DNA of 64,000 nt. Origin: Nesterenkonia sedimenti. GTDB taxonomy: Bacteria; Actinomycetota; Actinomycetes; Actinomycetales; Micrococcaceae. A program made the position numbers and the translations under genes. How positions within the stretch are numbered: position 1 is the stretch's first letter; every line of letters begins with the position of its first letter. The DNA is taken from NCBI RefSeq assembly GCF_012641515.1, contig NZ_JABAHY010000005.1, positions 124,001-188,000 of the forward strand, given 5' to 3'. A model generated the notes under the pieces. It did not search any database. It was given only the letters and a program-made list of their open reading frames with translations, and was not told the DNA's origin. Positions 8,097 to 16,964 of the stretch are shown one piece after another.

Positions 8097-9458
8097 TTAG
8101 CCCGTGCGACGCTGTTTCCACTCGTCGAAGTTAATGACGGTCGTGTCACTGGAAGGCCCTTCTTTGATGTCGTCGCCTGGCTCCGGGTTGGGGTCTTCTG
8201 GGGATTTCGGATGAGCCCAGAGGGCATTTCCGACCTGCGCTGCGACGTCACGCTTCATGTCGTCGAGCACGTGCTGGTACCGGTCCAACATGGCCCGCTG
8301 GCTCCAGCCCATGAGGTCCATCACGACACGGGCATCGATGCCGAGCGTCAGCATCATTGTGGCCGAGACGTGCCGTGCGTCATGAAGCCGGCGGTGGCCA
8401 ACTCCGCACTCCTCCAGGAGTGCTTCCCACCGCCTCCAATCACTTTCAGGGCGGTGCGGACGACCGTTGAGCTGGCAGAAGACAAGGTCAACGGTGACGC
8501 CGTTCGGATCTGTATATTGCTGACGTCGTTCACCCTCAGCTGCATTCAGGGCCAGATGCTCTGCATGAAGATTCTTCAGGTGCTTCAGCACCTGCTTGGG
8601 GACGGGGACACTCCGTCGCCCAGCCTGCGACTTAGGAGTTCCAAAGAAGAGGCCGCCACCATGCCTGGATGGGCAGAGGTGCGGTCCCTTCGCGGGGCAG
8701 CGGCTACGGTCATCACATCCGTGCCGCCATTTCTTGGGGTAGAGAGTCCGACGAAGGTCAATTTGACCGCTGTCAAGGTCCACTGCATCCCAGCCCAACC
8801 CCAGAATTTCACCTTGCCGGGGCCCATAGGTGAGCGCCATCATCCAGCGTGCGGCCTCAGATGGCGGCAATGTCTCTGCATGAGCGATGATCTTCCGAGC
8901 ATCTTCTGGGGTGAAGGTTGGCGGCACAAAGGCCTCGTCGGAGCGGCCCGAAGGTGCATCAACCTTCAGCAGGGGATTGGAGCCGAGCCTTCCCCGCTTC
9001 ACTGCTGCTTTGAAAGCGCCGTTGAGGATGCGGTGAAGCTGGAGCACTGAAGCAACGGCCCTTCCCTCAGCCCGCTTACGTGCGTAGAAAGTCTCAATAT
9101 GCTCAGGGTTGAGCTTGTCCAGCTTGGTTCGGGCCAGTTTTGTGTTTTTCAGCCAGGCGATCTTCGCCTCGTAGCCCTCCAGGGTGCTGTCCCTCAACGT
9201 CTCCTTCTTGATGACGTAGAGCCAATGGTCCAGCCATTCTTGGAGAGTGGGGGCGGAACCGATGGTGACGGCGCCGTCTTCGACTTGACGGATGAGGTCG
9301 CGACGGGCAGCCGCACAGAGAGCCTGGGATCGGCCATAGACCGGCTTGCGGATGCGCTTTCCGGTAATCGGGTCAGTCCCGACGGTGACATCAGCCCTCC
9401 AGCGTCCTTTGCTGACTTGGTAAGGCTTAGAGCCCTCCCCGTTTGCTCGACGTCCCAT
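8097..9458 (-). CDS. int: Tyrosine recombinase (integrase) of the tRNA-Lys element
   Basis: 453 residues. The N-terminal arm-binding region (GRRANGEGS, then GRWRADVTVG) is followed by a SAM-like core-binding domain (residues ~70-165) and a catalytic domain. Catalytic residues seen are Arg in YGPRQGE, Lys in TPKSQAGRR, His-Arg in HDARH and the nucleophile Tyr in MLDRYQHV. A Cys-rich insert (CDDRSRCPAKGPHLCPSRH) sits inside the catalytic domain. The start codon overlaps the stop of the XRE-type gene (TGATG) behind GAGGTGAG. It reads towards the broken tRNA-Lys, the usual layout for an element inserted there. Confidence 0.92.
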   Translation of the reverse strand: MGRRANGEGSKPYQVSKGRWRADVTVGTDPITGKRIRKPVYGRSQALCAAARRDLIRQVEDGAVTIGSAPTLQEWLDHWLYVIKKETLRDSTLEGYEAKIAWLKNTKLARTKLDKLNPEHIETFYARKRAEGRAVASVLQLHRILNGAFKAAVKRGRLGSNPLLKVDAPSGRSDEAFVPPTFTPEDARKIIAHAETLPPSEAARWMMALTYGPRQGEILGLGWDAVDLDSGQIDLRRTLYPKKWRHGCDDRSRCPAKGPHLCPSRHGGGLFFGTPKSQAGRRSVPVPKQVLKHLKNLHAEHLALNAAEGERRQQYTDPNGVTVDLVFCQLNGRPHRPESDWRRWEALLEECGVGHRRLHDARHVSATMMLTLGIDARVVMDLMGWSQRAMLDRYQHVLDDMKRDVAAQVGNALWAHPKSPEDPNPEPGDDIKEGPSSDTTVINFDEWKQRRTG

Positions 9459-9847
9459 CACTCACCTCGCTGCTGAACCCACTGGCGGTAGATCTCTCGG
9501 ATTTCTGCTTCATCGGGAGATTCTTCGGACGGAGGAGTCATGTCACGAAGGAACTGGACGACGAAGTCTGAAGCGAAGCGCTCGAGGTGCTTCTCTGTCT
9601 CGTAAATCTGCAGTGCACGAAGGAAAAGCCCGTGTGCTCCCAGGCTGAGAACATCTCCCACTTCCTCGAGATCGTTCACGTTCCAAGTGACGGCGTCATT
9701 TAAGCGTTCAGAGACATAACTGCGTGACTTGCCTAGACGCTCTGCGAGCTCGCCTTGGGTGATCTTCCGGTCGTTGATTTCTGAGCGGACAAGCTTCGAC
9801 ACGGCCTTCGACAGCGGCCCTGGGGGCAACGATGGTCTCGACTTCAT
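9458..9847 (-). CDS. XRE-like HTH regulator coupled to the integrase
   Basis: About 129 residues from the ATG at 9847. A helix-turn-helix is visible in ITQGELAERLGKSRSYVSER (residues ~32-51), and the C-terminal part is helical and acidic. The gene ends inside the start codon of the integrase gene, so it is co-translated with it and probably controls integration or excision. A longer frame begins at 9901, but the extra residues (CTFCC) look unlike a natural N-terminus. Confidence 0.75.
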   Translation of the reverse strand: MKSRPSLPPGPLSKAVSKLVRSEINDRKITQGELAERLGKSRSYVSERLNDAVTWNVNDLEEVGDVLSLGAHGLFLRALQIYETEKHLERFASDFVVQFLRDMTPPSEESPDEAEIREIYRQWVQQRGE

Positions 9848-10201
9848 GGATTCCACTGTAATGGGCTCTGCAGCCATTTGGCAGCAGAAAGTGCAAGGCA
9901 ATATTTGTCCTCAACCGGACACTTACTAGTGAAACAAGGTACTCATGTCACGTCCGGGCATCCTGGCGTGACGCCAAAAGTGCCCAATTGCGTCAGTGGG
10001 TGCGGGGCTCCACTGCATGGAGCACGCAGTGGATCAGACAACAGGGCGGGCACTACATCTATAGCGTTGCTTCAGTGCGTGACTGGCGGCATTCATCGCT
10101 GGAGAGGAAGATTGAAATGGCCCAGTTGTCTCTGCCGGACCAGCAGTCAGGGGCGAGTTCTGAGGGGACTCGGAGTTCGCGAACTTCCCCCACGTGGGTC
10201 C
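9848..10201. other. Intergenic region, 354 bases
   Basis: It separates the XRE-integrase pair from the next leftward gene. It should hold the promoter of the XRE-integrase pair. I see no strong inverted repeat, no convincing coding frame and no clear promoter boxes. Confidence 0.4.
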
Positions 10202-11566
10202 TCAGCTCTCGGCGAGTTGTGCCAGTCGTTCGATTCGGCGCGGTCGTAGAAGATCGTGGGCGGCATGAGCTAGATCTCTAAGCTCTCGCGATAGTTCGGC
10301 GAGGTCCCAGACAAGGTCCTGGAGTTCTTCCTCCAGCCATGCCTCCTTCGGCGATTGCGTGAGCTCGACCGATACGCTCCTCCCAGCTGCCTCGTCTTCT
10401 GCTGTGATGTCAGCCCATGTGAGTTGGCCGTGCTGCCAGGAGATTCTGCGACGTCGCCATTCATCGTGCGCTGGGACTTTATGGGCTCGGAATTCTCCTG
10501 ACCCGGAGAAGCAGAACCGCAGGCCTACGAGTCCTGACCATCCGCGCTGTGGTAGGAGGTCAGCGAAGTTCCGGTAGTAGTCACGCAGGTATTGCCAGTG
10601 GAGTTCTACTTCGCAGATTGCTGTCCTGACTTCTTCCGTAGAGACGCGATCTGGGCTTTTGGCTGCCCGGTTTTCGAGACAACTGCGATCGCACTCGATG
10701 TGATCGTTCTGGTCATAGCGCGACGACCGCGACGGTGGATCTGTACGGTGTGCCCATGCGTGCCACTCTTGCGCATGGTGCTTCTCGACTGTGAATGCGC
10801 GGATCGTCTCGTGCATTTGATCTTCAAACACGTGCGAGAGGTTCTCGATGGCGGGTGTAGCTTGGTAAAGCCTGTGCAGGGCTGCGACGTGACGTTCCCG
10901 TCGGAACGTTCGGCGGGTGACGGTGCGTTCCCGAATTAGGAACCTCAGAACGACAAGCATCAGCGGGATGACTGCAACAAGAATCGTAGTCAGCGTGGCT
11001 TCCGGGAGTGACATAATCTGCAGTACCTCTTGCACGGCACCGGTAACGCTCTGGACCTCTTCCGGAAACGCAGTGAGCACGGAGGCGAGTAACACTGCGA
11101 TTCCGGCCCCTGTCCTAGCAAGTCTCGGCACGGATGCGACAGCTGCGACAATCCCCCAGGCAATCAGCCAAACCTTGCGCAGACACCATCGTCCTATACG
11201 AAGTGTGAGATGCTCTCTCGGAGTTAGGGCGGGAAGAAACATCCGACGTTTGGGCTGTGCGATGCCGGTACGCACGATTCGGGATCCAATCCATCGGAGC
11301 GCCGATTCGACCCTGGCACTACTCGACTCCAGCCGGATGACAGTTGCCAGTGACGCGTTGGAAGCCAGACGTCTCGCGCATCCTCGAGTGGCTTCGGCGG
11401 CCGCGCGCATTAAGCCGTGGAGGAGTAGCCCGCCGGCGAGTACCAACGGGGTGTAGACGAGAATGCTCGAGATGAACGTTGCGAGGTTTCCATCCGAGCC
11501 ACTGGCATTCGATAAAACCGCTCTCGGCCGCTCGAAGAACCCAAGTATCAGTTCAAGCAATTCCAT
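10202..11566 (-). CDS. Hypothetical membrane protein with a large cytoplasmic C-terminus
   Basis: 454 residues. Membrane spans are predicted near residues 29-53, 128-148, 150-168 and 185-210. The remaining ~240 residues are soluble and helical, with a Cys pair (IECDRSCLEN) and a final Glu/Leu/Arg-rich amphipathic stretch (DLVWDLAELSRELRDL) that could form a coiled coil. I do not recognise the family. It stands alone between two non-coding stretches, which suits an accessory cargo gene. Confidence 0.6.
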   Translation of the reverse strand: MELLELILGFFERPRAVLSNASGSDGNLATFISSILVYTPLVLAGGLLLHGLMRAAAEATRGCARRLASNASLATVIRLESSSARVESALRWIGSRIVRTGIAQPKRRMFLPALTPREHLTLRIGRWCLRKVWLIAWGIVAAVASVPRLARTGAGIAVLLASVLTAFPEEVQSVTGAVQEVLQIMSLPEATLTTILVAVIPLMLVVLRFLIRERTVTRRTFRRERHVAALHRLYQATPAIENLSHVFEDQMHETIRAFTVEKHHAQEWHAWAHRTDPPSRSSRYDQNDHIECDRSCLENRAAKSPDRVSTEEVRTAICEVELHWQYLRDYYRNFADLLPQRGWSGLVGLRFCFSGSGEFRAHKVPAHDEWRRRRISWQHGQLTWADITAEDEAAGRSVSVELTQSPKEAWLEEELQDLVWDLAELSRELRDLAHAAHDLLRPRRIERLAQLAES

Positions 11567-11968
11567 GGGTAGCTAAGCCCCTTCAGTCAGCTCATAAGTC
11601 AGTGAGAGGCTCGAGAACTGGCACCTGTTGCTGCAAGCAGCCCCAAGCCCACACTTCGTCCCGATGCACGATACGTGGTGCCCAGGGGGTCAAGGAGCAC
11701 AACGCTCGACCAAGTCAGAGAATCGATAGAGCTGCCGAAGTGCGTTCGCCTGCCCGTCGAACCGCCTTAGGGAAGATTGCGCGCCGAGAAGGGCGGGGCC
11801 CATCGCGGTTCATGAGTGAACAGTCTCGCTACAGCCCGGTTGGAGTAGAAGCTAAGAACACACAGCTCACGTTTCCTCAGAGAGGGCTGTACGGTGCTGC
11901 GCAGGCAGGTGTTGCTTCCGGACACTCACTGGTCACCAACGAAGCGCCCCCTCGAGAGGACCCTTTTT
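11567..11968. other. Intergenic region, 402 bases
   Basis: It lies between two divergently read genes and so should hold both promoters. A good ribosome site (GAGAGGA) at its right end belongs to the DUF6907-like gene. No repeat, RNA gene or further coding frame could be supported. Confidence 0.4.
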
Positions 11969-12316
11969 ATGAGTGACCACAGTGCATCAGATTTTGACCT
12001 GCAGTGTCCCGGATGGTGCCGTGCCCAGCACGGTGACGAGATTCATCCTGATGACCGCCGCCACGAAAGCGAGATCGTGGTGGTGCCGGTGGCGGAAAAC
12101 GCGCGGACATCCGCGCCAGCTGGCAACGGCGCGGTGCATAGACGACCGGACTCAACAGAAGTCTTTTTGGTGGTCCACCAGCAACTGGGTGAGCCAGATG
12201 TATGGGTCGGCCTCGGAGTCGATGGCCGGGGCATGGACCTATCCCTGGAAAGCGCCCAACGAGTACACCAGGCACTGGGAGACCTGCTGAGCATCACCCG
12301 GCGCAAAGGCGCCTAA
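11969..12316 (+). CDS. DUF6907-like small protein
   Basis: 115 residues. The N-terminal CPGWCRAQHGDEIHPDDRRHESE matches the Cys/Trp/His/Asp pattern (CPxWC...H...DD..H) that I associate with DUF6907 proteins of actinobacteria. The C-terminal half is an alpha/beta stretch ending in SAQRVHQALGDLL. The start is set by GAGAGGA about ten bases upstream. The function is unknown; the Cys/His cluster may bind a metal. It converges on the XRE gene with a four-base gap. Confidence 0.6.
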   Translation: MSDHSASDFDLQCPGWCRAQHGDEIHPDDRRHESEIVVVPVAENARTSAPAGNGAVHRRPDSTEVFLVVHQQLGEPDVWVGLGVDGRGMDLSLESAQRVHQALGDLLSITRRKGA

Positions 12317-12320
12317 GGTT

Positions 12321-12578
12321 TCAATCCGCGGCAGGCGGCGCTTGTTCGGCGTCCTCGGAATTACGGAATAGCTCCAGGGGGTCGATGCCGAGCCGGCTCG
12401 CGTAGTCCTCGATCGCAGAGAGACTCAGGTTCTGGTCTCCGCGCTCGACGTGCCCGTAGTACACCCGGTGAAGGCCATCGAGTGCCTCCTCGGCGAACCG
12501 GGCCTGGGAGAGACCACGTTCTTGGCGAATCCGCCGCAGATTCGCGCCCACGCGCCGATGAAGTTCGCCTATAGCCAC
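12321..12578 (-). CDS. XRE-family repressor
   Basis: 85 residues, almost entirely one HTH_3 domain: VGANLRRIRQERGLSQARFA, then YYGHVERGDQNLSLSAIEDYA, LGIDPLELF. It is close in layout to small phage- or plasmid-type regulators. It is divergent from the lipoprotein gene starting at 12672, and the 93-base gap (with TTATAACT at about 12621) probably contains the shared promoter region it controls. Confidence 0.85.
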   Translation of the reverse strand: MAIGELHRRVGANLRRIRQERGLSQARFAEEALDGLHRVYYGHVERGDQNLSLSAIEDYASRLGIDPLELFRNSEDAEQAPPAAD

Positions 12579-12671
12579 AACTTCTCAGACTGCGTGGAGT
12601 GTCACAGAAAGTCGACAGTGTTATAACTCTGCAAGAATGATCGGGGCTCAGACCTCAACGACGGGAGAAAC

Positions 12672-14231
12672 ATGGACAACCAGCGACAACGACGGTTTTA
12701 CGGGGTAGCTCTGATGGGTGGTGCCGCCTTGGTACTAACCAGCTGCGGAGGCAGCGACGTCGGTCTCGACAACGCCGAAGAGTTCCTCGAGGACGCCACC
12801 AGCGCGTGGCTAGATTCGCTGCCCAGCGACAATGTCGCGGTCCATGACGAGGCCGGGTGCTTCTTTGTGGTCGACGGCGAGGGCGAGGTCACCGGTGAGC
12901 TGGCCTGCGGCGGCGCCCGGACCCTGTTCGCCGAGGACGGCGAGGTTTGGGACCTCACCACTTTTGATTACTCCGAGGACTCCGACGGCGAGATGGTTGC
13001 TGAGTTCGACGAGTCCATCCTCGCCGAAGCGGAGATGGAAGTCTCTCGCCCTGAAGGCAACATCGTCGATGCTGACGGTGACGATGCCCCGGAGGCATTG
13101 GATGAGATCGAGGCCCCGTCTCGCCCTGAAGCTGACTCGGGTCTGATTGTGGCCCCCAGCCCACAGGACCAGGAGGATGACGCTGTCGATACCTCCGGTG
13201 GCAGTCTCGTTGAAGGGGAGGAGGTCTCCGATGGCGCCTACACCGTCAGCGAGGAGACAGACCCACAGGATTCTGAAATCGTCACCCCGGCTGGGGTCGC
13301 CACAATCGAGGAGCTCGGGGCGGCAGAGACGGTCACCGTCGAAGGCGTCCCTGGCCAGCGCGGTGTCGAGGATGATCAGTCCGCAGTCCCCCATGCCTCG
13401 GCTGAAGGAGAGACCTTCCGCTACGTCTGGGCGTCGTTTGCAGCCAACGAGCTCCCCGAGGCCCCGGAGAACGACGCCTATCTGGACCTGGGTGATGAGC
13501 AGATCGAGCTGAGCTCTCTCGATGGCGGCGCTTTGGTCTCGGTGCCCGATAGTGGTGCTGAGCTGGTGGTGACCACCGGTGAGGACACCGAGCAGCGCTA
13601 TGACATCCTCACCGGCCAGCGCGCCAGCGACCCCGTCACTGACGGGTTCTATGTCGAGAACCGCCACCAGCCCGAGGTCGACATTACTCTGGATTTCCCG
13701 GACTTCGAAGACACCATCACTGAAGAAGAAGTCGGCTCTCCCAGCCAGGCCGGAGACCTGACCATCTCCACCGAAGCAGTCGTTGAGTCCTACACGATCA
13801 CCGCGTGGAACCCGATGATGGGATGGGCTAGCGAGGGCGAGGCCTGGCTGGAGCTGAACTGGGAAGCTTCGGTTAGCCGTGATGGTGATGCCCGTGCCGG
13901 CTATTACCGGGCCAGCGATGACCAGCCCAGTGTTGTGGACTGGAGCATCACCGTCGATGACACCACCATCGAGGAGCGCTACGAATCTACTGACGCCGGA
14001 CGCAACGGTGGCAACAGCTTTGGAGAGGTCAGCGTGATCGCTATCCCGGCTGACTTCAAGACCATCTCACTGGATGCAGAGATCACCAGCCATTGGGGCG
14101 AGCAGCCAGTCACCGTCGAGCACGAAGGCACCGAACTGCCCTTCGACGAAACCCACGATTCCGAGAACGAAGGCGAAGGCGAGGTCGACGAAGACGGCCC
14201 GCTCGATGAGGACGAGAACACCGGCTGGTAA
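12672..14231 (+). CDS. Large acidic surface lipoprotein
   Basis: 519 residues. A basic N-terminus, a hydrophobic stretch and the lipobox LTSC mark a lipoprotein. The mature part is very acidic and ends in a Glu/Asp-rich tail (ENEGEGEVDEDGPLDEDEN). It has beta-rich regions with several Trp residues (WNPMMGWASEGEAWLELNWE). No family is recognised. A ribosome site GGGAGAAAC precedes the ATG. A second lipoprotein gene and a membrane-protein gene follow on the same strand, so the three may form one envelope unit. Surface exclusion or protection from phage is possible but unproven. Confidence 0.7.
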   Translation: MDNQRQRRFYGVALMGGAALVLTSCGGSDVGLDNAEEFLEDATSAWLDSLPSDNVAVHDEAGCFFVVDGEGEVTGELACGGARTLFAEDGEVWDLTTFDYSEDSDGEMVAEFDESILAEAEMEVSRPEGNIVDADGDDAPEALDEIEAPSRPEADSGLIVAPSPQDQEDDAVDTSGGSLVEGEEVSDGAYTVSEETDPQDSEIVTPAGVATIEELGAAETVTVEGVPGQRGVEDDQSAVPHASAEGETFRYVWASFAANELPEAPENDAYLDLGDEQIELSSLDGGALVSVPDSGAELVVTTGEDTEQRYDILTGQRASDPVTDGFYVENRHQPEVDITLDFPDFEDTITEEEVGSPSQAGDLTISTEAVVESYTITAWNPMMGWASEGEAWLELNWEASVSRDGDARAGYYRASDDQPSVVDWSITVDDTTIEERYESTDAGRNGGNSFGEVSVIAIPADFKTISLDAEITSHWGEQPVTVEHEGTELPFDETHDSENEGEGEVDEDGPLDEDENTGW

Positions 14232-14285
14232 AGACACCCACCAACCTGTATCCCGCCGGCCACTACGTACAGAGAGGAACCGACC

Positions 14286-14627
14286 ATGAGCCAGCGCGCG
14301 AAAGCCCTAATCGTTATCCCTGCGGCAGCACTGCTGCTGACCGCCTGCGGAGGCGACGACGTCTCCCAGGAAGACCTGGAGATGATGCTCGCCTGGGAAG
14401 AGGGTCTCCACACCGACGACGTCAACTGTGAAGACGGTCTCAGTCACCAGGAGGGCGAAACCACCTCATGCACTGTCGATAACGGAGTCTCGTTGGATGC
14501 CAGCTACGAAGACGAGGAGGGCGCTCACAGTATTCGCTTCGTCGGAGGCTGGGGCGAGATCTGGGTCGACCTCGACGAATGGGAGGAAACCCGCGACGAA
14601 GTGGAGCAGGAGTTCGAGGATGCCTGA
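14286..14627 (+). CDS. DUF4333-like small lipoprotein
   Basis: 113 residues with a signal peptide ending in the lipobox LTAC. The mature region has VNCEDGLSHQEGETTSCTV, the two-cysteine pattern of DUF4333-type actinobacterial proteins, in which the cysteines probably form a disulfide. The C-terminus is acidic. AGAGAGGAACCGACC before the ATG gives the ribosome site. The gene is 54 bases after the larger lipoprotein gene. Molecular function is unknown. Confidence 0.65.
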   Translation: MSQRAKALIVIPAAALLLTACGGDDVSQEDLEMMLAWEEGLHTDDVNCEDGLSHQEGETTSCTVDNGVSLDASYEDEEGAHSIRFVGGWGEIWVDLDEWEETRDEVEQEFEDA

Positions 14628-14681
14628 TCACCACACCGCACCGGTATTCGTCCCTATCAGCAGCATCACAGTCAGGGGTTG

Positions 14682-15239
14682 ATGATGGCCCGGACTCGTC
14701 GCTTCAACGCCCGGAAGTTCTTCCGCTTCCTGCTCATATTCATCGCAGTCGTCTACGCGGCCGGATGGGTGCTGATGCTGCTCTTCGGCCTGACTCCCGA
14801 CAGGATGGAGAACCGGTCCATGGGAGGGTGGCCGGAGTACATCTTCGAGCTCATCCTCAGCCCCTTCCTCGCCGCGGCAGCTCTGGTCATCGTCGTGGTG
14901 GCACTGCTGATATTCGTCGGACTTCTGCTGCTGATATTCAAGGGCTATAACCTCTTCGACAAGATGCTCACCAAAGCAGGGTTCTTCGACATCGTCACCC
15001 ACGAACCCTCCCCCACCGCCGGTGCCGGTGCAGAGCCCGGCCCGGGTTCCACCAAGCTGGGCCAGCGGGTCGCTGCTCGCCGCGAGCTGCATCCGCTGTC
15101 ACCACAAGAGATCAAGGCCGGCACATTGGGCACTGTGGTCGGCTTCGACGAGGGCTTGGGCACCGACTATTACACGGTCCGATTCGCCAGCGGACAGACG
15201 CTGAACAACGTCACTGACTCAGACGTCGTCTTCGTCTGA
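14682..15239 (+). CDS. Two-span membrane protein with a C-terminal beta domain
   Basis: About 185 residues. Membrane spans lie near residues 14-36 and 58-86. After a Pro/Gly linker (PSPTAGAGAEPGPG) the last ~60 residues form a small beta domain (GTLGTVVGFDEGLGTDYYTVRF), similar in look to SH3-like domains. AGGGG just upstream supports the ATG at 14682 (14685 is also possible). It follows the two lipoprotein genes and is closed by a strong hairpin. No family is recognised. Confidence 0.6.
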   Translation: MMARTRRFNARKFFRFLLIFIAVVYAAGWVLMLLFGLTPDRMENRSMGGWPEYIFELILSPFLAAAALVIVVVALLIFVGLLLLIFKGYNLFDKMLTKAGFFDIVTHEPSPTAGAGAEPGPGSTKLGQRVAARRELHPLSPQEIKAGTLGTVVGFDEGLGTDYYTVRFASGQTLNNVTDSDVVFV

Positions 15240-15247
15240 TCCGGGTA

Positions 15248-15285
15248 TTCGGTCCGCCTCAGCACTGATGTTGAGGCGGACCGAA
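15248..15285 (+). terminator. Strong hairpin, likely transcription terminator
   Basis: Perfect 14-bp inverted repeat (TTCGGTCCGCCTCA / TGAGGCGGACCGAA) with a ten-base loop, starting nine bases after the stop of the membrane-protein gene. There is no T run, which is common for actinobacterial terminators. Confidence 0.7.
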
Positions 15286-15321
15286 CACCGACCACATTCG
15301 ATGAGGAGGAGGCTTCACCCG

Positions 15322-15540
15322 ATGGCTCAGAACGAACCAGAGAACCTTCCATCTTTCGCAGGGTTCTATCGACGTAAAGCTCTCGGTGACGACGTCGCGT
15401 TCACCTCCGAACGTCAATGGATTGCGGGCATGGAGCGCCCGGGCAAGAGACGCCAGTACAAGAAGCGGCAGAACCGCCAAGAGCGGCGCAGGATTCGCAC
15501 GCGACTTCACCGGCGATTCGACCAGATCGAAGACCGGTGA
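15322..15540 (+). CDS. Small basic hypothetical protein
   Basis: 72 residues from the ATG at 15322, which has GAGGAGGA upstream. The N-terminal half includes FAGFYRRKALGDDV, and the C-terminal half is extremely basic (RPGKRRQYKKRQNRQERRR). This could bind nucleic acid. No family is recognised. The strong ribosome site is the main support for it being real. Confidence 0.5.
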   Translation: MAQNEPENLPSFAGFYRRKALGDDVAFTSERQWIAGMERPGKRRQYKKRQNRQERRRIRTRLHRRFDQIEDR

Positions 15541-15764
15541 GCGGACCGCTCCGGGCGCTGCGAACAGGGCAGGATTCAGCTGCAGAAACTACTGCTCGAC
15601 TGAGCCACTCGGTGGTCTGAGACCCGGATTATTCGGCCTCACCTATGTGCCCACGAGCCTGCGTTTACAGTCGCTCACAGGGTGGGTCACGGCCGGTTGT
15701 GTGCTCTCTACGTTGGACGGCTGACCCCCGGGCGGCTCGAGTGCCGTACCTGCCCCCTATTTCC

Positions 15765-16038
15765 CCGCAGAAGTACCCTGCCAGACCCCCATCTCCTATA
15801 GCCTCCGAACCCCCTACTTCCACAGCTGGCCACTTGCGATCACAGTCTCAGCCGAGACCCCCTCGACGCGACCGCGAGCCGGGATCGTCATACGTTGAGA
15901 GGAGCCCCCGCCGACTGTGTGTCAGCTTCGGTTCATCTGCCGGCATTTCCACATACCCGTATAGACCCCCAATCCCGGCAGAAGTACCCCGCAGGGCCTC
16001 CATGACATAAAACCTCCAGACCACTACTTCTCCCAGCT
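15765..16038. repeat. Two imperfect ~64-bp direct repeats in an 830-base non-coding stretch
   Basis: Copies at 15765-15828 and 15975-16038 share, in order and spacing, GCAGAAGTACCC, then CCTCC, then CTACTTC and CAGCT. Within each copy GAAGTA and TACTTC are inverted relative to each other. The whole stretch from 15541 to 16370 has no convincing gene. A long frame on the minus strand (15848-16900) is antisense to a real membrane-protein gene. The repeats could be protein-binding sites for replication or transfer. Confidence 0.5.
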
Positions 16039-16370
16039 CCGCTCGAGAACCAAATATTGAGGCACTCCGGTCTCCGCTACGAGGCCCCCTGCGGTCTTCC
16101 AGAGAGTGTGCTTCAGGCTGACATCTTTGCGGGGCGATTCGCCCTCGCGGTGCCACCTCCACATGCTTTCTCTCCAAGAAGGCAACTGCCCTACATTGCG
16201 GGCTGGTCTGATCGCTTACCTCGGGTACGTGGCGAGGTGTGCGGGGGTTGTTTTTCTTGTCGCTCACCAGGTAGGCGGGCGAGCAGATTGGGTGAGGGCC
16301 TGAGGGTGCGCGTCGGCTGGGAGTTGAATCGGAATCGCGCGCGTAGAAACCGGCCTGCGTTTGGTCATAG

Positions 16371-16385
16371 TGTAGCGTCGCTACA
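16371..16385. promoter_or_regulatory. Palindromic operator candidate
   Basis: TGTAGCG-T-CGCTACA, a perfect 7-bp inverted repeat with a single central base, ends eight bases before the ATG of the membrane-protein gene at 16394. The position suits a repressor site overlapping the leader. The cognate regulator is not known. Confidence 0.55.
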
Positions 16386-16393
16386 GTGGGGTC

Positions 16394-16909
16394 ATGACCG
16401 ACGGGGCGACCGACTACGGCCAGTACCGAAAGTTGCTGGGGCTCAGTCTGCTGTGCTTTCTGGGGGCGATCGTGTTGGGTCTTATCGGGATGCATGCCGG
16501 TATCGGTGCTCTGGATGAGATGTATCACGCAGATCCGCAGATCACTCATCATGGTGAAGGTGCAGGTCTGGCTGCAGCGATCGTGACGGTCTACGGAGTG
16601 ATCCTCGGTGCAGCCGCAGCCTTGGCCTACGGTGTGGTGGCCATCGGGCTGAAGATGCGCCGTCGATGGGGAGTGAGTCTGGGCACCGCTGGGGCGCTGG
16701 TGGGGTTCGTGCTGATGATCTTTGCCGGCGGGTTCCTGAACGGGGCGCTGTTCACTGTGCTGGGCGACCTTTACGGCAGCGACTACACCCCGGCCAGCAC
16801 CTTCGGAGTGCTGCTGCTGACCGGTCTCACCGTTGCCGCACTCCTGGGGCACTGTGTCATCAGCATCCTCTGGTTGCGTGAAGGGGGCCGGAGTGTGCAA
16901 CGCAGCTGA
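16394..16909 (+). CDS. Four-span membrane protein
   Basis: 171 residues with four hydrophobic segments (near residues 16-38, 58-84, 98-120 and 132-158), joined by short loops. The first loop (GIGALDEMYHADPQITHHGEG) is His/Asp-rich and would face outward. The layout resembles small DUF-type integral membrane proteins, but I recognise no family. A perfect palindrome overlaps its leader. Confidence 0.6.
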   Translation: MTDGATDYGQYRKLLGLSLLCFLGAIVLGLIGMHAGIGALDEMYHADPQITHHGEGAGLAAAIVTVYGVILGAAAALAYGVVAIGLKMRRRWGVSLGTAGALVGFVLMIFAGGFLNGALFTVLGDLYGSDYTPASTFGVLLLTGLTVAALLGHCVISILWLREGGRSVQRS

Positions 16910-16964
16910 GAGATCACGGCCACTGGCTGGTCTTCGGATCGGGGGCGAGAGTAGTTGTCTCTAT

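Noticed and set aside
15848-16900. 350-codon minus-strand open frame
   Set aside because: Antisense to the four-span membrane-protein gene and spanning the repeat region; low-complexity Gln/His/Pro content and no ribosome site.
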